A stretch of 64,000 bases of DNA from Deltaproteobacteria bacterium (GCA_947490345.1 CANLGL010000006.1:62001-126000), one strand, 5' to 3'. Positions 47,304-59,051 are shown, counted from the first letter of the stretch. The notes: generated by a model not told the origin, from the letters alone. Program-made: numbers and translations.

Positions 47304-49160
47304 ATGCCGCGGGCGCTGCTCTTCTGCCTCGCTGTCGTGGCCGCGCTCGGAGCCGTGCTCCCGCTCTTCCGCGCGGGCGATGACGCGCTCATCGGCGGGG
47401 AGTACGTCGACGCCTACGGGACGCAGTGGTTCTACGGCTACGTCGAGCGGGCGCTGCGCGAGGGTTGGTCGCTTTCAGCCAGTACGCAGCTCTTCCATCC
47501 GTGGGGCAAGGACCTGCTCGCTCACGACGGCGCCAACGTACTCGATGCCATCCTCGCGTCCCCTTTGGTCGCCGTACTCGGGCAAGCTCGCGGCTACAAC
47601 ACCTTCGTTTTTCTTGCCTGGGCCGCGGGCGCCTGGGCATGCTTCCGCTTCGTCTTCGACGTCTACGGCGATCGCACGGCCGCCGCCGCGGCCGCCCTCG
47701 CCTTCGCCCTGCAACCGTGGCCCCTGCGCGAGCTCGTGGAGGGGCGCCCCACCCAGGCGCTGCTCGGCCTCTTCGTCTTCTTCGTGCACCAACTCTGGCG
47801 CACCGGCACGCGTCCGGGCCTCCGCGCGCCGGTCCTCGCGGGGGTGAGCCTGGCGCTCTTGGGCTACCAATACTGGTATTACGCACTTTTCGCGGGCACC
47901 GCGGCCGTGGCCTACGGCCTGGTGGCGGCGTGGCGGCCCGGGCCGGCGGCCGGAACCCCAAGATCCATCCTCGGTCGCCTCACCCTCGCCGCTGCGCTCG
48001 CTGTGCTGCTGGTGTCGCCCGTGGTTCTCCCCCTCCTCGCCCACGCTGGCGCGGGCGCCGTCCCCGGCCTGCTCGCGGTGCAGTCGTGGAGCGCTGGGCA
48101 CACCCCAGCCGTGACGGTGGACGGCGCCGCGGTGGCTCTGCAATCCTGGCAACCGCTCATCGGCTTGGTCGGGTACCAGACCGCCGCCAGCGGGAGCGAG
48201 CAGTTCGTCCCCGGGGCGCCCGCGTTCACGCTGCCGCTCTTGGGCCTCCTTCTGGCCTGGGCATGGCGCCCCAGCCGCCTGGCGCGGCTGCCGATCGTGG
48301 CGATGGTCGCCGTGGCGTGCCTCTACGGCACCGGCGCCATCGTACTCGTAGGGCCATGGACCCTGACCAACCCGGTGTACCTTGCCGCGGTCAAAGCCCT
48401 CCCGTTCCTCCAACGCCTGTGGTGGCCGGCGCGGGCGTTCTCCATCGTGGCTGTCCTCGCGCCGCTCTTGCTGGGTGGGATCCTGGCTCGTTTGCAAACC
48501 CGCCCCCGCCTTGTTTCGACGGTGATCGGCGGCACGGTGGTCGCGCTGCTCAGCGCGCTGAGCGCCGAAGGGCTATGGCCGCTTCCGGTCTGGGAACCAA
48601 GGATCGAGGCTGGTTACCGTTGCCTGGCCCGAGCACCCGAGGGCGCGATCGCCGAGGTGCCCTGGGGTTGGTCGCAGCGGCACCTCGTGGCCCAATCGGT
48701 CCACGGGCACCCGATCCTCGGCGGCATGAACGAGCGCGATCCTGCGTTCACGCCCGCGGGACTGCTCTCGCTCCAACGGACCAATGCCCTGGTCCGCGCG
48801 CTCACCATCCAGCACGGCTTCGCCCCCGACCAGCTCACCCGCTGGACCGAAGAGGATCACGCCGCGCTCGGCGCGCTCGGCTACCGCTGGATCGTGATTC
48901 AGCTTGATGCGGTCGCGACACCTGATGACGCGCCCACCGAGCTCCGCCTCCGACAGACTCGGCTCCGGACCGCGCTGAGCGTGCTCACCAGCCGCTTCGG
49001 TCCACCGGTCTACGCCGACGCTCGCATGGAGATCTGGGCGCCGTGGGGGCACGGTTCGCCCTGCGTCGGGCGCGAGCCGGCCAAAGACACCTCCGCCCTC
49101 GGCCGGACCGAGCGCGCGCCGCCGATGGACACCGAAAAGGCCCGTCCTATGGGCAGATGA
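47304..49160 (+). CDS. Polytopic GT-C-like membrane protein
   Basis: The 618-residue protein has about ten to twelve membrane helices. Its first outer loop (FRAGDDALIGGEYVDAYGTQWFYGYVERAL) is acidic, as in GT-C glycosyltransferases, and HPWGKDLLAHDGAN follows. The C-terminal 200 residues are soluble (EGAIAEVPWGWSQRHLVAQSVHGHPILGGMNERDP). Similar proteins are annotated as YfhO- or ArnT-like, but no specific family was confirmed. The last codons overlap by 14 bases the convergent lipoprotein gene at 49147. Confidence 0.6.
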   Translation: MPRALLFCLAVVAALGAVLPLFRAGDDALIGGEYVDAYGTQWFYGYVERALREGWSLSASTQLFHPWGKDLLAHDGANVLDAILASPLVAVLGQARGYNTFVFLAWAAGAWACFRFVFDVYGDRTAAAAAALAFALQPWPLRELVEGRPTQALLGLFVFFVHQLWRTGTRPGLRAPVLAGVSLALLGYQYWYYALFAGTAAVAYGLVAAWRPGPAAGTPRSILGRLTLAAALAVLLVSPVVLPLLAHAGAGAVPGLLAVQSWSAGHTPAVTVDGAAVALQSWQPLIGLVGYQTAASGSEQFVPGAPAFTLPLLGLLLAWAWRPSRLARLPIVAMVAVACLYGTGAIVLVGPWTLTNPVYLAAVKALPFLQRLWWPARAFSIVAVLAPLLLGGILARLQTRPRLVSTVIGGTVVALLSALSAEGLWPLPVWEPRIEAGYRCLARAPEGAIAEVPWGWSQRHLVAQSVHGHPILGGMNERDPAFTPAGLLSLQRTNALVRALTIQHGFAPDQLTRWTEEDHAALGALGYRWIVIQLDAVATPDDAPTELRLRQTRLRTALSVLTSRFGPPVYADARMEIWAPWGHGSPCVGREPAKDTSALGRTERAPPMDTEKARPMGR

Positions 49161-50109
49161 CCGAGGTGTCGAGGTGGGTCGCCGCGCCCCACTGCGTGGC
49201 CAACTCACGGACCGCCAGCGCACCGCCAAAGGTGCCGACATGGCTGAGCGGCGCCTCGGGGGCCAACACCCACGCATTGAGTCCCGAACCGTAAGCCAGC
49301 GTCACCGGACCCACGCCCTCGACCCAGATACGAAGTTGACCCGGCGAGCCCGCGGTGTTGACCGCCGCGCCCCACCCGAGGTTGACCGTCCCGCGCACAT
49401 ACAGATCGAGCCGCTCCCCCTCCGCAATGCTGATGGTGCCGGCCACATCGAGGGTGTCGACCACCACGATGGCGCTGCGCGTCACCGAGAGTGTCGAGCC
49501 GCCCGCCACCGAAACATCCTCGTAGCGCGCGTCGGCGTTCCACGTCGACGCCCCCCCCCAGGTCAGCTTCACGTCCCCCTGGTTGTCGCCCACGTCCGGA
49601 GTGGCGACCACCGGAAACGTCGCAGGTGTGACCAGCTCGACCACCCCTCCGGACACGGCCGCGCCCCACTCCTCACAGTAGTTGGCCTCGGGATCACCAG
49701 TCACGGCGATGGTGCCTTGCACGGTCGAGCCGTTGAGCAGCGCACACGCCTCGTCGCCGTTGAGCGAGATGGTCGCGACCGAGCCGACGTTGGCCCCGCC
49801 GTACGCGCCCAGCGTGCTGTCGAACGAGTCGAAGGAACTGCCTGAGGCCAGGTGCGCGGACTGATCGATGACCACGCCATATTCGAGGCAGTCACCGGTC
49901 TGCGGCCCGGGGTCGGGGTCGTCAGTGTCATCGCCCGAATCAGCGGTATCGGTGCCGGTGTCGGAGCCGGTGTCGGAGCCGGTGTCGGCCGAGTCGAGGC
50001 CGGAGTCGTCAGCGGCAGTGTCGGAGCCGCGGCCCGGCTTGTCGTCCACCACCACGGTGGTGGGACCGCAGCCGGCGAACACGAGGGTGAGGGCGAGTGG
50101 GGGCTTCAT
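49147..50109 (-). CDS. Stalk lipoprotein with DUF7305-like beta domain
   Basis: The product is 320 residues from the ATG at 50109; upstream frame is the shadow of the TetR gene. Signal MKPPLALTLVFAGC, then a stalk of SDTGSDTGTDTADSGDDTDD units (residues 28-70). The body (CLEYGVVIDQSAHLASGSS, TLDVAGTISIAEGERLDLYV, LRIWVEGVGPVTLAYGSG, NAWVLAPEAPLSHVG) resembles the C-terminal beta-helix-like domain of PilX-associated DUF7305 proteins. It is a surface protein of unknown role. Confidence 0.65.
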   Translation of the reverse strand: MKPPLALTLVFAGCGPTTVVVDDKPGRGSDTAADDSGLDSADTGSDTGSDTGTDTADSGDDTDDPDPGPQTGDCLEYGVVIDQSAHLASGSSFDSFDSTLGAYGGANVGSVATISLNGDEACALLNGSTVQGTIAVTGDPEANYCEEWGAAVSGGVVELVTPATFPVVATPDVGDNQGDVKLTWGGASTWNADARYEDVSVAGGSTLSVTRSAIVVVDTLDVAGTISIAEGERLDLYVRGTVNLGWGAAVNTAGSPGQLRIWVEGVGPVTLAYGSGLNAWVLAPEAPLSHVGTFGGALAVRELATQWGAATHLDTSVICP

Positions 50110-50141
50110 GTTGGGACGGGGGGTTGCCCCCGTAACGCCTC

Positions 50142-50753
50142 CTAGTTGCGGAGGGCGCGAGCCAGCGCCACGTTGACCGAGGCGCCAGCGGCGCCATCGA
50201 TCCGAGCGAGCGCGAGCCCGTGGATCATCGAGGCGAGGTAACAGGCGCGCTCGGGGTCTCCGCGCGGATTCCCGAGACGGCGGGTGCGCACCCGGACCGC
50301 GTCCTCCAGGGCACGCCGGGGGGACGCGACGGTGAGCATTCCGTGGAAGCCCCGCACCCCGGTGCCCGGTGCGTGCCAACCCTCGCCGGAGAGCAGGCGG
50401 TAGAGGTTGGCGTTTGCGGAGGCGAACGCGACCCAGCGGCCCGCGACCTCCCCCACGGGGACTCGGTGCCCTGGCGCCATCGCCGTCTCGTTCCTGAGTT
50501 TTTCGAGCACGGACTCCGCGACCGCGGCGCGCATGCCCGCCACGTTTCCGAACTGTCGGACCAGCGAGGTGGCGCTGACGCCGAGGTCCCGCGCCAGGCC
50601 TCGCAGCGTGAGCTCGCACGGTCCGCGAAGCGTGACGATCTGCCGCCCGCGAGCGAGGGCCGAAGCCCGCAGATCGCCGTGGTGGTAACGACGCTTGCGG
50701 TACCAACGGTCGGAGGGGGCGAGGGCGGCGAGAGAGGGGGGGGTGGCGTCCAT
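50142..50753 (-). CDS. TetR-family regulator
   Basis: The 203-residue protein has a TetR helix-turn-helix (RRYHHGDLRASALARGRQIVT, LTLRGLARDLGVSATSLVRQFGN) and a WHG-type effector domain containing RLLSGEGWH. It should repress transcription until a small ligand binds. The upstream gap holds a promoter with little or no leader. The likely target is itself or the neighbouring DUF2007 gene; the ligand is unknown. Confidence 0.88.
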   Translation of the reverse strand: MDATPPSLAALAPSDRWYRKRRYHHGDLRASALARGRQIVTLRGPCELTLRGLARDLGVSATSLVRQFGNVAGMRAAVAESVLEKLRNETAMAPGHRVPVGEVAGRWVAFASANANLYRLLSGEGWHAPGTGVRGFHGMLTVASPRRALEDAVRVRTRRLGNPRGDPERACYLASMIHGLALARIDGAAGASVNVALARALRN

Positions 50754-50759
50754 GGTCGT

Positions 50760-50788
50760 ATAGTAGCACCGCTATCATGAGCGCGCAA
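50760..50788 (-). promoter_or_regulatory. Leaderless promoter for the TetR gene
   Basis: TTGCGC (50783-50788) and TACTAT (50760-50765) are separated by 17 bases on the minus strand. Only 6 bases separate the -10 from the ATG at 50753, so transcription would begin at or next to the start codon. A GATAGC...CTAT dyad overlaps the promoter and may be the TetR operator. Confidence 0.5.
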
Positions 50789-50832
50789 GCGGCACCGGTG
50801 GCGCCCCCCGCGGCCAGTACTACTAGGCCGTA

Positions 50833-51138
50833 CTAAGCCCCCGCGAGGTCGTGCTGACACTTCCAGCACGTCTCAAAACTCGCCGGATTGCGCTCGTGAC
50901 AAGCCGGACACACCCACTCCAGATGCGCCCGCGCGTCCGCCGCCGCGAGCAGCGCCGTGGCCGCGTCCGCCTGCTCTTCTTTCACGAAGAGCTGAACCTC
51001 AGCATCGGGAATAGGGATGCCACCGGCCAGTCCAGGTCGCGACAGTCCACGCATTTCGACCTCGATTCCACCCCGCTCCAGCGCCGACCGGACGAGCGTG
51101 GCTTCGGCAAGGCTGCGAGCGTTATGGATCCGAACCAC
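50833..51138 (-). CDS. DUF2007 protein with zinc ribbon
   Basis: The 101-residue protein starts with a DUF2007 domain (VRIHNARSLAEATLVRSALERGGIEVEMRG, AEVQLFVKEEQADAATALL), a small fold related to PII-like signal proteins. It ends in a zinc ribbon (CPACHERNPASFETCWKC). Such pairs are common in Myxococcota and may sense or bind a metabolite or partner protein. It is upstream of the TetR gene on the same strand, 79 bases apart. Confidence 0.8.
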   Translation of the reverse strand: MVRIHNARSLAEATLVRSALERGGIEVEMRGLSRPGLAGGIPIPDAEVQLFVKEEQADAATALLAAADARAHLEWVCPACHERNPASFETCWKCQHDLAGA

Positions 51139-51228
51139 CGCGCGAACTATCGCCCTTTGCTCAGCCGGGCCGTCAGTTGTCGGTCAGGGCCAGAGACAAC
51201 CCCGCGGCCTCCGGGCTATCCTGGCGCC

Positions 51229-52503
51229 GTGCTCATCCTCCTCTTGCTCAGTTGCCGCCCGGTCTCCTCCATTGGCCTCAACACCGACGACACCGAAGAC
51301 ACCGGCGATTCCGGCGCTCCGGTCGACGACTCGAGCGAGGAGCTCCCGGGAGACGCGGATACCGACACCGACAGCGATACCGACACCGACACCGCCGCTG
51401 ATGTCGACAACGCCGCTCTCTACGAAGCTTTCTTCGATCCGGCGGTGATCCAGACCGTCGACCTCACCCTCAGCGACAGGGCTATCAGCTCCCTCAATCG
51501 CAACGGAGACGAGTACGTCGAGGGCGACGTCGTGGTCAACGGCACCCAACTCCTTGGGGTCGGCGTCCGACTCAAGGGGTCCAGCACCTACATGGACCTC
51601 GACTGCAGCGACGGGTACTGCAAGGCCGCGTTCAAGATCAAGACGGACGAGTTCGACCCCGAGCAGAAGTACGCGACCCTCCAGCGCATCACGCTCAACA
51701 ACATGGGCACCGACTACATCCAATCGCGAGAGGTCATCGTCTATTCGCTCCTCCACGACCAGTCCCAGTTGGCATCGCGATCAAGTTTTGCGCGGGTGAC
51801 GCTCAACGGCGAGTCCATGGGACTCTACGCCAATGTCGAAGCGATGGATGACGAGTGGATCGAGAAGCGCTTCGCTGACTCCACCGGAAACCTGTGGGCC
51901 ACCGCGTCGGGCGGCGCGGAGTTCTCCGAGACCGGAATGTACTTCTGGGAGATCAACAACGGCACCGGGGAAAAGGACCAGCTCCGCGCCGTGATGGCAG
52001 TCCTGGACAGTTGGGGCGGCGACTTCTTCGGTGAGCTCGGCGCCGTCATCAACGTCGAGCAGTTCCTGGACTACTGGGCGTGGTGTGCGGCGGTGGGAAA
52101 CTACGACGGCTACCCCTTCCATAGCAACGATGTCATCCTCTACGAAGACCCCAGCGACGCGCGCCGACTGGTGTTCATGCCGTGGGGCGAGGACGAGACC
52201 TTCAACGAGTACGAGAGCACCGGCGAGACCTGGAACACCGCCTACCTGCGCTTGGGCTACAAGTGTCTCGAAGACGCGGCCTGCGTCGCCGAGCTGAAAC
52301 TGCGCATCGAGATCGCGGTCGACGCCTTCGACGAGGCCGACATGCTCACCCGCGCCCAGGCCGCCTGGGACCTCACCGAGGCGGATGTCCAGACCGATCC
52401 CAAGCGCCCGTTCACACCAGACTACGTGTGGTACTACCGTGATTATTACGCGGGCGTGATCGACGGCTACGACGACTACGTGAGGGCGAAGGTCGGCATT
52501 TGA
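51229..52503 (+). CDS. CotH-domain stalk lipoprotein
   Basis: The product is 424 residues from a GTG at 51229. Signal MLILLLLSC is uncharged and very short. An acidic stalk (DTEDTGDSGAPVDDSS, then DADTDTDSDTDTDTAADVD) leads to a CotH domain: LTLSDRAISSLNRNGDEYVEGDVVV, GVGVRLKGSSTYMDLD, FKIKTDEFDPEQKY, VTLNGESMGLYANVEAMDDEW and FMPWGEDETFN. It resembles the CotH part of the 1026-residue protein at 38480 but lacks its extra domains. Its stop overlaps the hydrolase start by 4 bases. Confidence 0.88.
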   Translation: MLILLLLSCRPVSSIGLNTDDTEDTGDSGAPVDDSSEELPGDADTDTDSDTDTDTAADVDNAALYEAFFDPAVIQTVDLTLSDRAISSLNRNGDEYVEGDVVVNGTQLLGVGVRLKGSSTYMDLDCSDGYCKAAFKIKTDEFDPEQKYATLQRITLNNMGTDYIQSREVIVYSLLHDQSQLASRSSFARVTLNGESMGLYANVEAMDDEWIEKRFADSTGNLWATASGGAEFSETGMYFWEINNGTGEKDQLRAVMAVLDSWGGDFFGELGAVINVEQFLDYWAWCAAVGNYDGYPFHSNDVILYEDPSDARRLVFMPWGEDETFNEYESTGETWNTAYLRLGYKCLEDAACVAELKLRIEIAVDAFDEADMLTRAQAAWDLTEADVQTDPKRPFTPDYVWYYRDYYAGVIDGYDDYVRAKVGI

Positions 52504-53279
52504 GGACCCTCGTTCCGCTTCCGACCGTGGTTTTTGTTCACGGTGCGTGGATGAACGCAAGCTCGTGGCGTCCGTGGGTCGAGCGCTTCGAGTCCCGGGG
52601 ATACCGAGCGATCGCTCCCTCCTGGCCCCATGACGACCGACCGGTCGCCGAGCTGCGAGCCAGCCCGGACCCCGCCCTCGGGGACATCGGGGTCGAGGAG
52701 ATCGTCGCCCACTACGAGGCCGTCATCCGCGCGCTGGACGGGCCGGTGGTGCTCGTCGGCCACAGCTTCGGTGGCTTGTTCGTGCAGATGCTTTTGGAGC
52801 GTGGGATGGGGACGGCGGGAGTCGCCATCGACCCTGCGCCCCCGCGCGGCGTGCTCCCAAGCTGGAACGCCTTGCGGGCGGGCCTTCCCGTGCTGTTCGG
52901 CGGCGGCCCCATCGCCCAGATGAGCTTCGCCCAGTTCCAATGGGGCTGGACGCACACCCAGCCCGAAGCGGAGCAGCGCGCCGCCTACGACAACTTCGTG
53001 GTGCCGACGCCCAAGAAGCTCTATCAGCAAGGCGCCAACGCGCCGTTCACCAAGCTCCTGGCCCTCGATCCCACCCGCCGCACCCAGCCGCTGCTGCTCG
53101 TCGCCGGCCTCGAGGATCGCACCGTCAGCGCCTCGATGGTGCGCGCCACCCACCGGCTCCAAAAGGGTTCGCCCGCGCCGGTCACGCTCAAAGAGTATCC
53201 GGGCCGCACCCACTGGATCGTGCAGCAACCAGGGTGGGAAGAGGTCGCCGACGACACGATCGCGTGGCTCCAGGCGTGA
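52500..53279 (+). CDS. Alpha/beta hydrolase
   Basis: The 259-residue hydrolase has the oxyanion strand VVFVHGAWMNASSW, nucleophile elbow VLVGHSFGGLF, Asp in VAGLEDRTVSA, and His in YPGRTHWIVQQ. The TTG at 52500 overlaps the CotH stop (TTGA) and no ATG precedes the oxyanion strand, so the TTG is the best start. It is probably cytosolic. The substrate is unknown; esterases, lipases and haloalkane dehalogenases share this fold. Coupling to a CotH protein is unexplained. Confidence 0.85.
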   Translation: MRTLVPLPTVVFVHGAWMNASSWRPWVERFESRGYRAIAPSWPHDDRPVAELRASPDPALGDIGVEEIVAHYEAVIRALDGPVVLVGHSFGGLFVQMLLERGMGTAGVAIDPAPPRGVLPSWNALRAGLPVLFGGGPIAQMSFAQFQWGWTHTQPEAEQRAAYDNFVVPTPKKLYQQGANAPFTKLLALDPTRRTQPLLLVAGLEDRTVSASMVRATHRLQKGSPAPVTLKEYPGRTHWIVQQPGWEEVADDTIAWLQA

Positions 53280-53356
53280 TATAGCAGGCGTCCCCTCGCG
53301 GTCCTCCCGGCCCGCACCTCGTTGCCCCTCCCTCGCCCTGCTCCACCCGGCGCCGC

Positions 53357-55681
53357 ATGGAACTGCTCACCACCTCCCTCGCCGAGGCCGCGCGCCGACG
53401 CTACCTCAGCTACGCGCTCAGCGTCATCAAGGCGCGGGCGCTGCCGGATGTGCGCGACGGCCTCAAGCCAGTGCACCGCCGCATCCTGTACGCGATGTTC
53501 CACGACCAGAAGCTCACGCCCGAGGCGCGGTACAAGAAGTGCGCGGCCATCGTCGGTGATGTGCTCGGCAAGTACCACCCCCACGGCGACAGCTCGGTCT
53601 ACGAGGCGCTGGTGCGGATGGCGCAGCCCTTTTCGCTACGCCATCCTTTGGTGGATGGTCAGGGAAACTTCGGCAGCATCGACGGTGACAATGCCGCGGC
53701 CTATCGCTACACCGAAGCCAAGCTGACCGCGATCGCGGTGGAGCTGCTCGCCGAGCTGAAGCAGAACACCGTCGACACCCGGAAGACTTACGACGGACAG
53801 AACACCGAACCCGTGGTTCTGCCTGCCCAGTTTCCCAATCTACTGGTGAACGGGAGCGAGGGTATCGCGGTCGGCATGGCGACCAACATCCCACCGCACA
53901 ACCTGCGGGAAGTCATCGACGCCTGCCTGATGTTGCTCGAAGACCCGGATTCCTCGATCGCGCAGCTGTGCCGCAAGGTCAAAGGGCCCGACCTGCCCAC
54001 CGGCGGAGAGATCACGACGGGTGCTGACGAGCTCCACCAGATGTATGAGCTGGGCCAGGGCACCGTCAAAGTGCGGGGAACCTGGGATACCGAAACGAAA
54101 GGCCGCAAACACTTCGTGATCATCAACTCGGTGCCTTACGGAGTCAACAAGGCAAAGATGGTCGAGGAGATTGGCGATCTCGTCGTCCAGAAGAAACTTC
54201 CGCAGATCGTCGATGTGCGTGATGAGAGCACCGACATCGTGCGGGTGGTGCTGGAGCTTCGGCAACAGGGTGACGAAAGCGCGGCGTTGGCCTTCCTCTA
54301 CAAGCACACCCGCCTCGAAGAGGCCATCCACGTCAACATGACGGCGCTGGTCCCCACCGAAAACCCGGAGTCTGCCGCCCCGGAGCGACTGGACCTCAAG
54401 CGCATGCTCCAGCACTGGCTGGACTTCCGCATCGAGACGGTGCGGCGCCGCCTGGAGTACGAGCTGGGACGGCTGCGCGAGCGCATCCACATCCTCGAAG
54501 GCTTCGCCAAGATCTTCGACTGCCTCGACGAGGCCATCCGGATCATCCGCGCGTCAGAAGGTCGTCGCGACGCCGCTGAAAAGCTCATGGTCCGCTTCGA
54601 CCTCGACGACGTACAGGTCGACGCCATCTTGGAGCTGAAGCTCTACCGCCTGGCCAAACTCGAGATCCTGGTCATCCAGGAGGAGCTCGGGGAAAAGCGC
54701 GCCGCCGCCGACCGCCTCGCCGCCATCGTCGGCAGCCGCCAGGCCCTCCGCGACGTGGTCAAGGACGAGCTCGGCAACATCCGCACCCAGTACGGCGAGG
54801 CCCGACGCACGCGCATCGGGGTCGAGACGGCGGCCGTCGTCTACACCGAGGACGCCTACCTCGTGTCGGAAGATGCGGTGGTCGTCGTGACGCGCGACGG
54901 TTGGACCAAGCGCCAGGGCACGATCACGGGGGTGGAGAAGGTGCGCGTTCGCGAGGGCGACAGCATCGGCTGGGCGCTGCGCAGCACCACCCGCCACATG
55001 CTGACGCTGTTCACCAGCCACGGCATGGCGTACTCCCTGCGGGTAGACGGGCTGCCCGCCACCACTGGCTACGGCGAGCCCATCCAGAAGTTCTTCGCCT
55101 TCGCCGATGGTGAACGCGTGGTTGGTGTGCTCTCCCACGACCCCCGCAACCTCCCGGCGGGTCCCGCCCAGACAACGCTCGCGCTCGGCGATGATCCGCC
55201 GCCACCCTACTTCGTCGCGGTGTCGCGCGCCGGCAAGGTCGTGCGCATGCCGGTGGCGATGGTCGCCGAGACCAGCAATCGCAACGGCCGCACGCTGATG
55301 CGCTTGGACGGCCCCACCGATCAGGTGCTCGCCGCGTACGTCAGCCACGGCGCGGAGAACGTCTGCCTCGCCAGCACCCAGGGCAACGTGCTCACCTTCC
55401 TGGTCAGCGAGATTCCCATCCTCAAAGGCGCCGGAAAGGGCGTGATGGCGCTGAAGCTGCGCGACGAGGACACCGTCTTCGCCTTCGAACTTCATGCAGG
55501 TCGCGACACGGGCCCGTCTGTGCTCACCCAGCTCGGCCGCGAAGAGGTGGTCAACGCCCGCAAGTACGGCGGCGCCCGCGCCGCGCGCGGCTCGCAGCTG
55601 TTCCGGCGCGGATTCTTCGCCGTGTGGAAGCGCCCGGCCGAGATCGCGCTCGGCAAGCCCACCGTCGACGGCGAGGCCTAG
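53357..55681 (+). CDS. parC: DNA topoisomerase IV / gyrase subunit A
   Basis: The 774-residue type IIA topoisomerase subunit cleaves and rejoins DNA. N-terminus [35 protein letters not shown] is family-typical. The QRDR region reads [20 protein letters not shown], with Ser79 and Glu83 at the GyrA Ser83/Asp87 positions. The catalytic Tyr118 is in [10 protein letters not shown]. The C-terminal half has pinwheel blades ([23 protein letters not shown]). ParC rather than GyrA is chosen because the gene sits directly before the B subunit and lacks a clear GyrA box. Confidence 0.85.
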   Translation: MELLTTSLAEAARRRYLSYALSVIKARALPDVRDGLKPVHRRILYAMFHDQKLTPEARYKKCAAIVGDVLGKYHPHGDSSVYEALVRMAQPFSLRHPLVDGQGNFGSIDGDNAAAYRYTEAKLTAIAVELLAELKQNTVDTRKTYDGQNTEPVVLPAQFPNLLVNGSEGIAVGMATNIPPHNLREVIDACLMLLEDPDSSIAQLCRKVKGPDLPTGGEITTGADELHQMYELGQGTVKVRGTWDTETKGRKHFVIINSVPYGVNKAKMVEEIGDLVVQKKLPQIVDVRDESTDIVRVVLELRQQGDESAALAFLYKHTRLEEAIHVNMTALVPTENPESAAPERLDLKRMLQHWLDFRIETVRRRLEYELGRLRERIHILEGFAKIFDCLDEAIRIIRASEGRRDAAEKLMVRFDLDDVQVDAILELKLYRLAKLEILVIQEELGEKRAAADRLAAIVGSRQALRDVVKDELGNIRTQYGEARRTRIGVETAAVVYTEDAYLVSEDAVVVVTRDGWTKRQGTITGVEKVRVREGDSIGWALRSTTRHMLTLFTSHGMAYSLRVDGLPATTGYGEPIQKFFAFADGERVVGVLSHDPRNLPAGPAQTTLALGDDPPPPYFVAVSRAGKVVRMPVAMVAETSNRNGRTLMRLDGPTDQVLAAYVSHGAENVCLASTQGNVLTFLVSEIPILKGAGKGVMALKLRDEDTVFAFELHAGRDTGPSVLTQLGREEVVNARKYGGARAARGSQLFRRGFFAVWKRPAEIALGKPTVDGEA

Positions 55682-57595
<1,914 letters not shown>

Positions 57596-58035
57596 GGGGG
57601 GGGCTACTGGCGGCGGCGATTCCGCTTGTGCTTGCGCTTCGTCTTTCAGCCCTCCGCTTGCGATGCAAACTCGGGCCCAGAGCGAGCGATCGCGCAGCGT
57701 GGCCCTCGCCGGCCAAGCCCCCCGATTTGCGACACCGGCCGAGCCATGGGGGGCAATTTGCGACAGTAGCCCCGAGTTCATGCCCTAACGAGAATTCCGC
57801 CACGAACCAACGCCGCGAATTTGGCACGAGTCTGCGGCGCGGACACCCTCGGTAGCGCTCCTGTCGCAAATTGGGGGGCATGGCCTGGAGGGGTGTCGCA
57901 TTTTCGGGGGCATGGCTCTTGTACACCCTCGCGAGCGTTGCCGGTGGCGGAAGCGGCAGGGACAGAGCAGAGGGGCTGCGCCCCGCCGCGATGGCCCGGC
58001 GACCGGGCTCGGCCCGGGCGGCCGCCCCCCCCCCC
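57596..58035. repeat. Gene-free stretch with nested inverted repeats
   Basis: The 440 bases between the convergent parE and prs genes contain four related units around TTTGCGACA. Units at 57715-57736 and 57745-57766 are forward; 57861-57884 and 57892-57917 are their reverse complements. The inner pair shares CTGTCGCAAATTG plus a GGGGGGC/GCCCCCC side and ATGGC. A four-arm hairpin of about 200 bases could form. It could act as a bidirectional terminator or be a repeat element. Confidence 0.55.
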
Positions 58036-58974
58036 CTACCTGAACAACCTCGAAACCGAGTCGTTGCTGTGGATGCTGCGAATGGCCTCCGCGAGCACGC
58101 GCCCGACCGAAACCACCGAGATCTTCGCGCACGCTGCGGCATCGGCCATCAGCGGGATGGTGTCGGTGACGAAGACCTTCTTGAGTACGCTCTCGTTGAT
58201 GCGCTCGACCGCCGGCCCGCTGAGCACCGCATGGGTCGCGACCGCATAAACGGCAGTCGCGCCATTTTCCTGGACGGCCTGGGCCGCCTTCTGGAGCGTT
58301 CCGGCGGTGTCGATCATGTCATCGACGATGATCGCGGTGCGGTCGCGCACCTCACCGATCAGGTGGAGGACTTCGGACTTGTTGGGCCCTGTGCGCCGTT
58401 TGTCGATGATCGCGATGGTGGCGCCGATGCGCTTGGCAAAACCTCGCGCCCGCTCGACGCCGCCCGCATCCGGGCTGACCACGACGCACTGCGTGGTGTC
58501 CACACTACGGAGGACGTGCTCGGAGAGGGTGGGCCCCCCGTAGAGGTTGTCGACCGGGATGTCGAAGAAGCCCTGGATCTGCCCGGCGTGCAGGTCCATG
58601 GTGACGACGCGATTGATGCCAGCGGTCTGGATGAGGTCGGCGACGAGCTTCGCCGTGATCGGCGCCCGCGGGGCCACCTTCCGATCCTGTCGCGAGTAAC
58701 CGTAGTAGGGAATGACCGCCGTCACCCGCCCAGCGCTGGCGCGCTTGCACGCGTCCGCCATCACCAGCAGCTCCATGATGTGGTCGTTGGCTGGTCGGGA
58801 GGTGGGCTGAACGAGGTAGACGTCGCGACCGCGGACGTTCTCGTCGATCTCCACCTGGATTTCCCCGTCCGAGAAGCGGTTGACCCGCACCGCGCCGAGC
58901 GGGCAACCCAGGTGCTCGGCGATGGTGCGCGCCTGTGTGGGGTTGGCGTTTCCCGCAAAAAGACGGATCTCCAT
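58036..58974 (-). CDS. prs: Ribose-phosphate pyrophosphokinase
   Basis: The 312-residue enzyme makes PRPP from ribose 5-phosphate and ATP for nucleotide, His and Trp synthesis. Motifs: FSDGEIQVEIDENVRGRDVY, YYGYSRQDRKVAPRAPITAKLVADL, MDLHAGQIQGFFDIPVDNL, VVSPDAGGVERARGFAKRI and the PRPP loop IIVDDMIDTAGT. The length is exactly typical of class I enzymes. The gene is convergent to parE and divergent to the integron integrase. Confidence 0.96.
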   Translation of the reverse strand: MEIRLFAGNANPTQARTIAEHLGCPLGAVRVNRFSDGEIQVEIDENVRGRDVYLVQPTSRPANDHIMELLVMADACKRASAGRVTAVIPYYGYSRQDRKVAPRAPITAKLVADLIQTAGINRVVTMDLHAGQIQGFFDIPVDNLYGGPTLSEHVLRSVDTTQCVVVSPDAGGVERARGFAKRIGATIAIIDKRRTGPNKSEVLHLIGEVRDRTAIIVDDMIDTAGTLQKAAQAVQENGATAVYAVATHAVLSGPAVERINESVLKKVFVTDTIPLMADAAACAKISVVSVGRVLAEAIRSIHSNDSVSRLFR

Positions 58975-59051
58975 GGCGCCGTAGCCTCCGCCGCGGGCCT
59001 AACCTGATGTGCCCACGGTCGGGGAGGGCGACGTGACCTGTGGCCTTGCCA

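Noticed and set aside
58036..58974. prs as an integron cassette to the left of intI
   Set aside because: It is a housekeeping gene of normal length with no attC after it, and the lone GCCTAAC at 58997 is expected by chance several times in 64 kb.
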